The notes beneath the pieces are model-generated. The model made no database searches and was not told the origin of the DNA. It saw nothing but the letters and a program-made list of their open reading frames with translations. Positions 25,681-37,531 of a stretch of 64,000 nucleotides of DNA are shown one piece after another (within the stretch, counting starts at the first letter, position 1; every line of letters begins with the position of its first letter). The DNA lies in assembly GCA_013397695.1 (NCBI GenBank), contig VYZI01000124.1, forward strand, positions 505,763 to 569,762, read 5' to 3'. The stretch is from Centropus unirufus. Its lineage: Eukaryota > Chordata > Aves > Cuculiformes > Centropidae. Position numbers and translations under genes: made by a program.

Positions 25681-25933
25681 GACTCATAGAATGATATGGG
25701 TTGGAGGGGACCTTAAACATCATCCAGTTCCAAACCCCGTGACATGGGTAGGGACGCCTCACACTGGACCAGGCTGCTCAAGGCCCCATCCAACCTGACC
25801 TTGAACATTTCCATGGAGGGGGTATCCACACCTTCCCTGGGCAGCCTGTGCCAGTGTTTCACCACCCTCAGCGTGAGGAATTTCTTCCTAAGGTCTAATC
25901 TAAATTTTCCCCCTTTCAATGTAAAAGACATGG
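25681..25933 (-). mobile_element. CR1 LINE fragment, 5'-truncated, antisense
   Basis: The + strand begins with the reverse complement of the CR1 3' tail (CATAGAATGATATGGGTTGG) and continues through the well-known avian CR1 3' segment. In the minus-strand frame it translates to the recurrent CR1 C-terminal block, including LDLRKKF, HWHRLPRE and FKVRLDGALS (minus frame at 25713-25931). Only about 250 bases of the 3' end remain, as is usual for CR1, which inserts by target-primed reverse transcription and is mostly 5'-truncated. It sits inside the FLRT2 intron, opposite to the gene. It is not autonomous. This family in this form points to a bird or other sauropsid. Confidence 0.93.
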
Positions 25934-28827
25934 TAGGAATAATAATTTGTCATTTAGGAAACACTCAGATATTAACATTGTTACAATGATGTGATTCAAA
26001 ACAGGAGACTTCATTAAAATATTCAAACAGTTGCTTTTGGAATGTAGTCACAGTATTAGTTGCCTTTACCTTTTTGTTAAATAGAATTAGAGAATTTTAT
26101 TTTTCGTGTCTATTCTGGGTTTTGATTCCATAATCCTGGTGGGAACTAATTGCAAATTCTATGTTTAGGTTGGCTAGCAATTCCTTCACAAAGGATTTCT
26201 GTGAGCTCTTTCAGAAACTTTCACATCCCTCTTATTTACAGAAGACATTGGATATTAGACAAGAAATAGTCCCAGTTGTCTCAAACAATTAAATTTGTGG
26301 TTTGCTTGTAATGCAATTTTAAATGTTGTAATTTCCATTGTCTTGCTTGTGAGTCTGTATTCAGTATTAGCCCAAGTACAGGATACACCTTGTCCAATGT
26401 ATCAGAAGCTGCTGGCAATGTTCTGAGTATATACTTCCGTTTTGACAGTGGGCACAAATAGTTGGGATGGGTGTGAAGGCCAGAATTTTCACATATATGC
26501 ATCCTTTCTTCCCCATTAGTTTAAAAGGAGGTGTGTTGAACACCCCATCACTGAGACAGAGGACATACTTGAGCCTTCCTCGTAGACTCTGCATCTGGTG
26601 TATGACCTAGTCCTGTTCTCTTGACACGTAAAGCAAGTGAAATAGGAGCTCCTGCACGGCTCTAACAATGGAATAGCTAGAGTCTCGGAGGCCAAAAGAT
26701 GAGAGTGAGTCTCACTGAGTAAGATTCATGGGGAAGGAAGAAGCTGTCAGTAGTGCATTTTTCATCCTAGGGGAGTCGAATGAACCAGAGCCCAGCTACC
26801 CTTGTCATTAGTCCCATCATCTGTTCGTAAGGGAAACTAAAAAGAGGATAGAAAGAAAACTCTCTCATCACTGTCCATGGGGAAACAGTCTGCATGATCA
26901 TCAAGATTAATTTGTAGACACTTACTTAGCATCTTTTGAACAGTTCTTCATACATGGAATACTCCAATAATTTTTAATATGTGTATTGCTTACTCTAGAA
27001 AGAAGTGTTAAGAACATGTCTTGAAATCCAGCTTTTCTCTGCCAGAACAAAATAGAAGAATAAGTAGTACTGCTTATTCCCAGTTGACAGTTCCATCACT
27101 AGCCTGGCCACAAAAATGGGTTACCCTGAGGATCAGATGGGCCAGAGCCAACCGTTTACCAGAGGCAACCACTTCGCATCTGCTTAAAATTGCTCTCAGA
27201 TGGCAAATGGCTGTGCAGAGGCTGCTACCAGCCAGAAGGGCTTAGAGTAATCTTAAGTGCCTCTAAATTTTGCAAGTACCAGAGCCACCTTAAAGCAACA
27301 GAGCAGGCATTATTGTAGAGCACGAATCATCTAAGCGTAGATCATCTGAGAACCTGGGATTTGCAAACCCTTTGTGGCAGCTTTGCATGCCTAGGATTTT
27401 CAGTAAAGATGTGAGGAAAATACTGATTCAGCAGTAGTATCATCAATATTGGTAGAAAACTGTTGGAAGGAGCCTTGCAGTCATTCCATATTTAGTACAT
27501 ATTTGCTTTGTCTGTTATCATATGCTACAAGCCAGAAAATACATTTGAAAGCCCAGTTTAAGAAGAAAAGTCAAAACAATTCTGGCCGTAGGAATAACAT
27601 AAGATTCAGAAGTAAGAGTATCTGCTTACTTGTGAATCTGTTAAAGAGAACTCCCATGTGAGTATAAGAAATTAAACATTACCCACACTAGGTAGAACAA
27701 CAAATAATGACCTCTTCCTAAATGCAATTGTGAGTGAGAAAATACTTGCTGTTAAACCCAAACCTGACAATGGATTTAACTTAAAGCACGTTTTTCAGTC
27801 ATATCAAGCATCCATTTGACCGTCTGTGTTGTTGCTAGAAACAACAGAGACTAGTGACAGGGAAAATAGGACATGGTGCATTCACTCCCTCTCCACTTTG
27901 CAAGTGTTGTCCAGCAGCCAATAAAGGAAAATGTCCCAAATCATAAATTGTTTATCAAGACAGGTGGACAAATATCTTTCCCATAAGAGACCATCAAAGC
28001 CCTGAAACGAATATGGTGTAATCATGAAATTTATTTAATCTTTTTGAACCTTTGGACGTAGTAACATACTAGGTAATCCAGGACTTTAATCACAAGTTTA
28101 TGGTATTTATTTATAGAATTTGTCTGTTCTGATTAGAGCTCTTATGGATGTACAATTCTCTGTTTTACATATTTTTGCAATGGTCCCGGTCACAGTTGTT
28201 CAAGGAAGTCTACTTTTAGATATTTTACTTTTAACTATAAATGTTTCATGATATACACTTTCTATACTTTTTGAGTCTTCATCCTGTTTTTTGTTCCTGA
28301 TTCCTTAAGTCCCCTTATGCAATCTTTTCCCAATAAATTATCACTTAGCAATGATTTATAGTAAATTTAATAATGTATATGTTCAACTTATTACAAGCAA
28401 ATATATTCAGTTATGTAGTGTCTACTTCCTGGATATCCAGTATTCCTTCTTTTGCACCTAACATCCCCAACCCAGACATGTAATTAAAGAGAAGCATTTG
28501 AAACAAGTATTTTATTAAAATCAGTAGATCAAGGGATTCTTTGCACATTCAATTCTCAGCAGGGGGGTATCTACTGGATAAAAAGTTAATGCTGAAATCA
28601 AGTTAAACTGAGCTGTATTAATTGGCTGAGCTTCAGGTCTGGGGTTTATGTGTTTTCTAATGTTGATTATTTTCTTAATTATCTATTCACTGTTTTTTCA
28701 GTTGGGCTGGTGTTCAATTACTTAATGTGGCTACTACAGAAATGAAAAGGCTTTTAGCAGAGAAGTACATATACTGTAAGTGCTAAATGTTCTTATCTTC
28801 TATGGGCCTGGACATCCTTAAATCCAA

Positions 28828-28843
28828 TTTTTTTTTTTTTTTT
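28828..28843 (+). repeat. T16 homopolymer
   Basis: Sixteen consecutive T residues. On the minus strand this is an A-tail-like run, but nothing recognisable as a retrocopy precedes it. Confidence 0.85.
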
Positions 28844-30124
28844 ACATTCTCTGCCTTTTTTTCATTTATGCCATTTTGGAAAAAAAACAAAAACAACAAG
28901 CTAAGAAAACCAAAATAGTTCAGTTCACTAATCTTATTGGAGCTTAGTTGGAGCTGCTGTAGACTCAATTGCTTTAATATTTGAGAGGGAGAAAAAAAAA
29001 CCTTAGAAGCTCTGGTTTGAACAATTAAGAATGAAAGAAATATTCAGTTTCCTACTGACTACCGTCCTTCCAAAAATCCAATTATCATTTAAATCATGTA
29101 AGTCACAGGGGAGAGAGAGAATATCAGTTAGAAGCCAGTCTCTATTTGCTGAAATCCACAGAAACTTCCTAAAGTGGCCTGTTCTTCACCTTGGAGCATG
29201 GGGAAGTGAGGGAGAAAGAATGTAGAACAAATGCTCAGAAGAGAGGAGAAAGAAATGGTGGAAGTACAGGCATGTGTGTCTGTCTCTATGTCTGTGTATC
29301 TCTCTGTATGTAAACTTAGTTTAACTTTGTTTTTACAGGATAGAGAAAGGAATATCTAGTACATTGTTCCACTTGGGTTCTTACCTGGCATTTAACTGGT
29401 ACCAATGATATCTTCATTAAGGACAGGCCAGGGTGAGAGAAAAGAGAAGTGCTGTAGAAAATTTAATGGATAGTAAATAAAATCACATTGATTTTGCAGA
29501 AGGATGTGACGAGAAAAGTAAAAAGAACAGTACCTGGAATAAGTTATAGTCTTGGGTGATGATCGTCAGCGAAGCTGTTGTAACATGCAGTTGTGTTTTT
29601 ATCTTGACTTCAATTTAAAACAAACAGTGCCTGCTAGATTTTACACAGTGTATGATAGTGCATTGCAGCACCGGGTGAAACTTTGGGATAAATTTTCATT
29701 TTGAAAAGTGAATTAGACAATTAAATATCCCATGGAACTGGTGGAGTTCATTATCATGTTTGTTATTCACATCTTTAAATATCCCTTGATGCAGTAATTG
29801 TATGTTTGAATCAACCGACTTTATGTAGAACAAAGTTTCAAGTATTTCTTAAAATATTACTCTCAGGCCTATTACACTTAATGTTATTCAGAATAGTCCC
29901 AAGAAACCTGGAGAAAATTGCTTTTTTTGCTTTTTTTTTCTTAACTTACTAAAAACACTCTCTTGCAGTTTTATGTTCTTGTTCCGCAAAATATTAACTG
30001 CATTTTTCTGGGGACCTGCTATTGTTAGCCATATAACTATTGCATCAGCTGAAGAGATGTCTATCTTGGATTATAAAGTGCAATAGAGATATCAATTGAT
30101 ACCATTAGCTTCACTGCAGTTAAA

Positions 30125-30150
30125 AGAATATAGCACTAGAATATAGCACT
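30125..30150 (+). repeat. Exact 13-base tandem duplication
   Basis: AGAATATAGCACT occurs twice back to back (30125-30137 and 30138-30150) without mismatch, suggesting a recent slippage or duplication event in the intron. Confidence 0.9.
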
Positions 30151-33100
30151 ATAAGTGGTGCTGTTGGGTCCAGCCTTCTGGGCTCATTGACTTCAGTAAC
30201 TCTGTCTACTAGTGGGTCTAACTTGGAAATGGGAAACTTTAAAAAGTATTCTGAAAGTTAAACAAAAGGCCAATTGAAACTAAGGGAAATTTTCCATTGA
30301 CTTCAAAGCCAGTAGAGTAGAATCAGAGCCATGGAGCTTCATAAATGGGAAAGGGATCTGTGACTGTGATTTTTTACTAGTTTCTAAAAATTGTACTTTT
30401 ATTATAAACCACCTTCTCTTACTAATTTTAATCATTTCTAGTTTCTCTTGAAAGAAAGCATGTAGTCTTGCACCCTTGTATAAATAAACTTATCTTCCCT
30501 TCAAAAATATAAAATAAATATGAGAAGTAATGTATTTTAGAACTTGCATATTTAAAATTAATCAATAAAACAACTATCATTCACAGTAAAATCTGTTTTA
30601 TAGTCTACTAATAGGACAAATATTAATTTTGTTGAGAAAGTATGCAGGACTAGATGTTATTCTAACATATTAGCATACAATATTGGAAAGAAGGTCAAAA
30701 TGGGGACTTGTTTAGGTTTTTTTTTAAGATGAATGTTCAGATTCTCAAATTTCATTACCAGATTGTGGCATCAATATTAAAAAATAATTACTTCTCCCCA
30801 AATCTTAGATACACTTAGAATCAAACCTGTATGCAATGCTAAGAATTATGCCACTGATTTTTTAACTCATTTCTTAAAAGGTCCATGTAATCCCTTAGTC
30901 AGACTTTGGTTTGAAATGTCCAAATATTGTACAGTATGTTCTCTGCCAGACAAGTGAATAAAATGGCGTGTTTTCCTGCACAGAGAATTTGGCCCTGGAA
31001 GCAGAAATTCCTGAAAACTGGAGAGATGCATTTGCATTTCTTTTTTTTTTTTGTGTTTGGGTACATTTGCATGAGTTTTGAGAAGGCTTTGGAAAGTGAA
31101 TTGTAAGCTATTGCATTGAGCTTGTCTTACATATCTTCCTATGAACATTTCCACCAGAAAATCAATCATAGGGATTAGGACCACTGAATATGAAACTAGA
31201 AACTCTCCATATAACTAATGTGACCAACTGCAAATAATGACACTTACCATAATAATCTATCTTATTGATGTAATTTCCAGAATACTGTATTGTAAAATTG
31301 CAAATAATGAATATATTTTAGAAAAACATGGTATATGTATTAAGACCGCTCCAGGAACAGAATAAGTAGTGATATTTGCAGTTAGCTGTTGCATTTTTTT
31401 TGTCTCAATGTGAAGGCTAAGAGGAATTATTCAGTTCTATGGCAAAAGAAGTGAAAAAAGCACAAAGATTATCTAATTTTGGCACAAAATTGCCCATGTG
31501 ATATTGTTGAATCAAGAGTTTGGGATAATCTGCCTATGTGGAGCATCCTGGAATTGCCAACGTGAGGTATATTTTTTCTCATGAGTAAAATAACTGCCAT
31601 GAATTCTACCATTTTTCATTCCGACTACAACCTGGATGCCATAAAATCTAGACACTTTAATTCTTATAGGTCTCCATATTCCTGGTTTGTTATTTGCTTT
31701 CTACAGTTGACACGGTATGTGCAGCTATTGTTTCTGACTTTGGGTTTGCAGTGCCACTCAGAAACCACAGGGACAAATTCTATGTGCAATTCTGAAAAGA
31801 CAGACCTGCAACTTTTCAGCTTTTAAAAGCACTTTTGTCACTTACTGTCAGAGAAAAAAGGTAAAAGCAGCATGGCCACTTTAATGGTTGGTACTTAAAA
31901 CAAAGATGGGTTTGACTAGTTGCTGTGACTTTCAACAGTGCATGTTTGTGCTGTTCTGTCACACAGCACAACAATTTCCAAGCTGTCTTAACCACAGCAT
32001 CAGGGGAAGCTGTGTACTTGTTTTCTTGTAACCTTGTAAATCATACCGTCCATTTACATGCTTTCAATAAACAAAAGAATTTCCCCAAGTGCTTTCATTA
32101 AATTGAGTTCCCCACTGTGACACTACACTTCTTCCCTATGTTTGCATTGAATGACTCTGTCTGAGGTTGGTAGTAAAGGCTGAAGGGAAAAAAAAACCAA
32201 CAAACCAAAATAACAAAGCTGGAACAGTCAAACCTCAGGCCATGCAAGGCCACATCTTCAAAGCTGGATGTCTAAGCAGAGAGAACATATGGTTTCATTG
32301 AATGCAGACTAGCATTTTAGGTTTTAATTTTAAAAGACAAACTTTTAATTTGACTTGCACTCACTTCTCACTTTGCAACCCTTAAGCAACTTTATTTAAC
32401 TCTGAGGAAAATCTGGCATTCCTATTTTAGAGTTACAATGCCAGTCCCAAAGGCCAAGGGAGACACGCTTTGAGTTGTCCTCATTTTTGGCTTCTCCAAG
32501 GGTGCAGGAAGGCCTTCAAAGGAAGTTCAGGATAACTCCCCAATGTAGTACACTTATATAACATTCAAAGCCCTTAGTCGTACTCCTTCATATCCCAGGT
32601 GCTGGGTCTTATCCTACATTTCTTGGAAAAGCCTGAGTTGCTTTTGATATTGACCGTGCCAGAGCCATTTCCTCCAAGGATACTAGAGATTTTCTGTAGT
32701 TCCTCTGTTCTGCCACTGCTGTGTGCAGTCCACAGCTGAAGCTAAACACACAGCCATGGTGTCTCAGTTTCTCAATCTAAACTGAAAAATAAGAATGCTT
32801 TTTTAATTCCATGAGGAGGTTAATAGTGCTTGTCATACTATGATTTTGCAATGTATCATTAGCTGGCCTTGGGAGCAAAAGCAGCTGAAGCACAAAGTCT
32901 TATATCTCCCAGGAGAAAATGGGAAGGGACATGAAAGGACTCACAGCTGGAAGAACAAAGGATGCATCAGCTCCTTGCTCGTGTATTACCATTGAATGAC
33001 AGGGCTGCCTGAAGTAGCAGGGCTCTGACTTCGTGACCCAGGTGGTCAGTCCCAAACGCACATTCCCATAACACAGAAACAAACCAGGGAATCGGCTCTT

Positions 33101-35699
33101 CTCCTGTTAGCAGCAATCTGGTCAGAAAGATAGTCAATGTTGTCATTTCAGGGCAGAGCTCACAAATCCCAAACTGGTATATATAAAGGAGCGCTGAGGC
33201 GAATATAATTAATGACATCTTGTATCGCTAAAAAAATACCTTCACAGAACCAAGCACATGAATATATGAGGCTTGGTCTTTTGACTCTTGATTTTGAAGG
33301 TAGAAATCCAAAATACAACATGTTTTTTAAAAAAGATCAGAAAATGAAAATTCCCTTTGTTTCTGTCATGGCAATGTCTCAGTGATAAACCCTAGTTTTA
33401 TGTCAGTTGAACACAAGTTAGCAATGGACGCTATACTTTGTTTATCACCTTTGTAGTGAGATATCTGGGACAGCTTACACATACAGCTTGATGGAGTATA
33501 CTGGTTTGAGGTGCTTGATTTCATTTTAGCTTCTATTCTGCTCAGGGGAGGTAGAGTTGTCATAAATATACCATTGGGCAGTCAGGTGGGATAATTGGAT
33601 TAATCAGTCATGTTGCTTAATGCTCTCATAGATTTTAAGAAACATATCCACTGCTTTTATGTCTGATTATAGGTTGTGCCTTGCAAACTTGCCAATTCTG
33701 ATTTTATTGTGAATCTTGAGATACCTGTCATTCCTTTTATGGCTTCTGGAACCTGTGGGTCTGGAAGAACTTGAGCTTTTCTTCCCCAAGATTCAAGACT
33801 TTGTGATTACAGGGATGTGAACAGTGCTTGTGAATTGGAATGCTAATGGCTATCCAGGCCACCGCAGCATGTCTTTAAAAAACATAATTATCTCAGCAGT
33901 TAAACAACACCATTTAGAGCTTTTCTGAGTGCAGGGGTCTTCTACTCACCATGCACTAGGAGGATAGTCTCATTTTCATCTACTGCTTCCAACAGTAAGA
34001 TGGTTTTCACCCAAAGAGCTTGTCAGAAAAAAAAAAACAACTGTGTCTATGAAGAGGAGAGTCTGAAGAGCAGAGTTTTTGCTATCAGTGGCATGACAAT
34101 AGTCTCTCCAAGCATTCTTTTTTAGTGGTATGCCTGACTGCTTCTGGCTCAGTAATTAATCAGAGGTTTGGTGCTGGAGTCAGGAAGAAGAAATATGACT
34201 GTCTTACATAAAATTGCTTCCTCTTCACAGCATTTCAAACTCTCCTTCTCCTAAGGAATAGCCTTAAGTTGCCACCTCATTTTTCACCATACTCATCACC
34301 CATACTAATGACACTGCTGGCCTGATCTGGATTAGAAAAGGCGATTAGAAGGTGAATAATGACAAGTATGACTATGCTCAAGACATCACAGGATATAATT
34401 ATCCTTTAGCAATAAAGCAGTGTTTGAACCTTCATGTCTGTGTTAACATTTTAAGATTGTGTTCACTGTGTCCTGCAGTAGCTAATGCAAATGTTGAACT
34501 GATTATCTCAGAGAGAGACTGCAAATACAGCATGGAAAGCAAACTCTCATTTGTGATCACAAATTTGTAACTAGTTTTAGACAAGGAGAAAATAAGCAAG
34601 ACTTGTTTCCTATTACCAAGGATTTACTGACTGCCAGTACCAGAACTGTCAAAAGGCCATCTCTGAATTTCCTTTTATTTACTTTAGCAATTTCAATCAG
34701 CAGAAAAATAGCTCTTGCTTTGAAAATAGACTTTTAAAATATTATTATTACTTAGGTTAATAATGCAATTGAGGAGTGGAAATTTTTCCTCCCAAAAGGG
34801 AAGAGAGATTGATCAGGATGAGCGCTGAGGTATTGCTAATGATGATGGGATGAAACTGAGTGCAGAGTCAGAAGAAGGAAAGGTGTCGATATTCTCTGAT
34901 TTTGTTTCTTTTTATCACTATAGTTATCCTGAAATTTTGTCAAAAATATAAAATTTAGTAGCATTTTTTTCTAAAGTACTTTACATTGAAATACAACAAA
35001 ATGTATGAATTCTGTAGGATACTGAAAGATGAGGTTCTTTCAAAATACCTTATCTCAAAGGAGGTGAAGTAAACTAGTAAGCAAGTCCTTCTTATAAAGG
35101 ACACTGAAAAACCTTCACAGTAGTCAAAAACCAAGACATAACCCTGAAAGTTCTCAGACTTTATATAGCAGTTGGTCTAATGATCTTACCAAAGTTTGCA
35201 CAGGAGACTGAGAGGAAAGATCCCATTTTATCATGCAAAGGATAGGAATGTAGTTGGAAAAAGAATTTAATGATGGTTCTGCAAAGCTCGGAGAAATAAA
35301 AATTACACATGTGCTCAAACTGAAACCCTAGATTCGAAACAGTCAGATTCAGGTCAGTGAGATTCTTTATACAAACATTGTGGCTTGGGTTTTTCTCTAC
35401 CGGAAAGGTTCAGAGGTTATTGAAAAGTCCAAAACATGATGATATGTTTCAGTTCCTTCTGTGGTCACTACTTCACTGTAAAAGTTTCCAGTCCTCTAAA
35501 CCTAAAGCAGGACATTGCTATTTAGGGAACCAGACTTTCCATAGCCCTGGAAGCAGATTTTTGCATTATCATTTTACCATTTTATTTTTGTTCTCACTTT
35601 TAAAGCTTATGGACTTAAAAGCAGAATAGAGCAGTGAAGTCTCCCTTTTCCTTCTTGTTGCATCTGAAATGCTCAAATGTAAATAAAAATTGCTTGAGA

Positions 35700-35870
35700 T
35701 TACATTTTTTTGTCGGTTTTCATTTAATTACATTTATGGTCATTAGCAACTATCCAGAGTGTAAAAATGCAGAATTTGAATAGTGTTGATTACTTTTGAG
35801 CTGTCAGATACATCGCAGGTATTTAATTTGACTTAGATACTGTAATATGTAATGGGACAGTCTATGCATG
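35700..35870. promoter_or_regulatory. Candidate intronic regulatory element
   Basis: TAATTA (35725-35730), an RFX half-site-like GTCATTAGCAAC (35739-35750), TGATTAC (about 35787-35793) and the MEIS-like CTGTCA (35801-35806) are packed within about 80 bases. The site cluster is visible. Conservation and function are inferred only. Confidence 0.25.
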
Positions 35871-37088
35871 CTGTATTTCTGATGTTGTGCTCAGTCCCTA
35901 CTTCTGACTGTTAAGTGTAACTCACTGCTCAGTTTTGTCCTCAACAAAGAGAAGAAATTGGAGTTGCTTTTTGTCATCCATTCTCCCAGCAGTTCCTGAA
36001 TCGGTGGAACTAGGAATATAAAGGGTGGGTCCCTTCCTTTTCTCTTTAAGGGAACCTGTTAAAAGGCTGTGAAACTGTTGAGTCCTTTTTTCGTAAAACT
36101 ACCTGCTCCACAGACTCCCATGGTAGCAAATTTAACTTCTATCTGCTGTGTAAAGGATTACATTGTATTATCTATTTGAAACAGGTATCTTACTAATTTT
36201 AATGAATCTCAGTGTCTCTTGGTATTAAAAATATGCCTTTCATACAAGAATCAGTGCTTGTTGTCAGGCAATGGGAATCAGTAGCTTTCCAGATGAAGAC
36301 TGATGCTTGCAGATTTATAGATAATTTGGATAGATGCTTACGCAAATCACCTGAAATTTTCTTTCATTGTAGTATATCTCAATGATTTGTGGGAATTGAA
36401 CTCTGGAAAGGACTAGGACATGCACAATCAATATGTTTAAACATTCAGTGCTTAGTCATTCCTTATCTGTGCTTCAAAAGTAGTTGGTTATTAGTAATAA
36501 TAATGAACACCGATGCTTTGGCAAGCTTTTCTCCTTCATAGTAGAGCTACACATAAAATTTGGGTAAAATTTTGGGGGGAAGAAGGGTTAATACTTAAAA
36601 TATTTGCAGTGAATGTGGAAAGTTTTGATTATTTTTTTTTCAACTTGAAGACAGGATGGTTTTCCGCTTCACTGGAACAGAGAGGGGCAAAATCTCCCAA
36701 GAGGCTCGAAAGCCTTGAAGATAATTGGTGCCAGGGCGGGTTAGTGTAAGCCTGTGTTTGGATATGGCAGTATTTCTCAGGACATCTGCTATTAGTAAAT
36801 ACAGTACATTTTGATTGAACTAGCAAGGAAATAATTTCTAAAATAATACTATATAGAAAATAAACTCCACTGTTGTGGGCTGTGCTCGTTCATGTTCTTA
36901 GGAGTCAGTAAGTTTCTTCTCCTCTGGGATAGCTGTAAATGTTTCATTTTTTGTCCTTTTATATTTCACAGAACTTTTTTAAATTAAAGTCAACTATTTC
37001 GTCTAATGTGTCAGACATCTAGGGAGCTCTGGTCTGAAATGCCTGATAAATTCCTGCTGAATCCAAACTAAAGGCAGGGGTTGGGGCT

Positions 37089-37136
37089 GTGTGTATAAGA
37101 TTAGGTGATGTGTGTGTGAGCCTGTGTGTGTCTGTG
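37089..37136 (+). repeat. GT-rich low-complexity tract
   Basis: Interrupted runs of GT dinucleotides (an imperfect TG microsatellite). Confidence 0.75.
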
Positions 37137-37504
37137 AAGTCTCGGATGACCTCCCATTCATATTTATTCTAATCCTCAGTGCCACTTTTTTAGTATACAC
37201 ATAGTCTGTATGTCCTGAATAACACAACACAAATGCAGTAGCCTAAAGACAGAGAGACAGAGGTGGAGTAAAGATATCTTTGTGCTATAAGAATATATCC
37301 TTTGTGTAATAAAAGCAACACCTACCGCTGCTCAAATTCTCAGAGACCCTTTTTTCCAGCCTGCTTATAGGCTCTGCTGCCATTCATCTATCCATAAAGC
37401 GGTGGATTTGTTGTTTTTTTTTTTCTCATCTGCTCCATATGTACCCTTCTACATCTGCATGTATGTTTCTAATATGAAATGGAACAGGAAGATGCAAGCA
37501 TATG

Positions 37505-37531
37505 CCTGCTGCTATGTGCGCATGCAGCAGG
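37505..37531. repeat. Imperfect hairpin with 11 paired bases
   Basis: CCTGCTGC(T)ATG pairs with CATGCAGCAGG around a TGCG loop, with one bulged T at 37513. The flanks hold GCATATGC and a TGATCATTAA stretch. It is too short to call a microRNA precursor; it may be part of a conserved non-coding element or chance. Confidence 0.6.

Larger units (their letters stand above)
25934..37500 (+). other. Intronic stretch, no gene seen
   Basis: AT-rich intron with a T16 tract at 28828-28843, a TG/TC-rich tract at about 29274-29310, and an exact 13-base tandem duplication at 30125-30150. There is a candidate regulatory block at about 35700-35870 and a GT-rich tract at 37089-37136. Short open frames here look random. 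Confidence 0.6.

Noticed and set aside
27021..27245. 74-codon + frame in a slightly GC-richer patch
   Set aside because: No splice sites of note around it, no recognisable domain, and no ATG-to-stop conservation that can be judged. It is more likely an old repeat fragment.
28828..28843. Poly-T run as the A-tail of an antisense retrocopy
   Set aside because: No recognisable transcript sequence or target-site duplication beside it.
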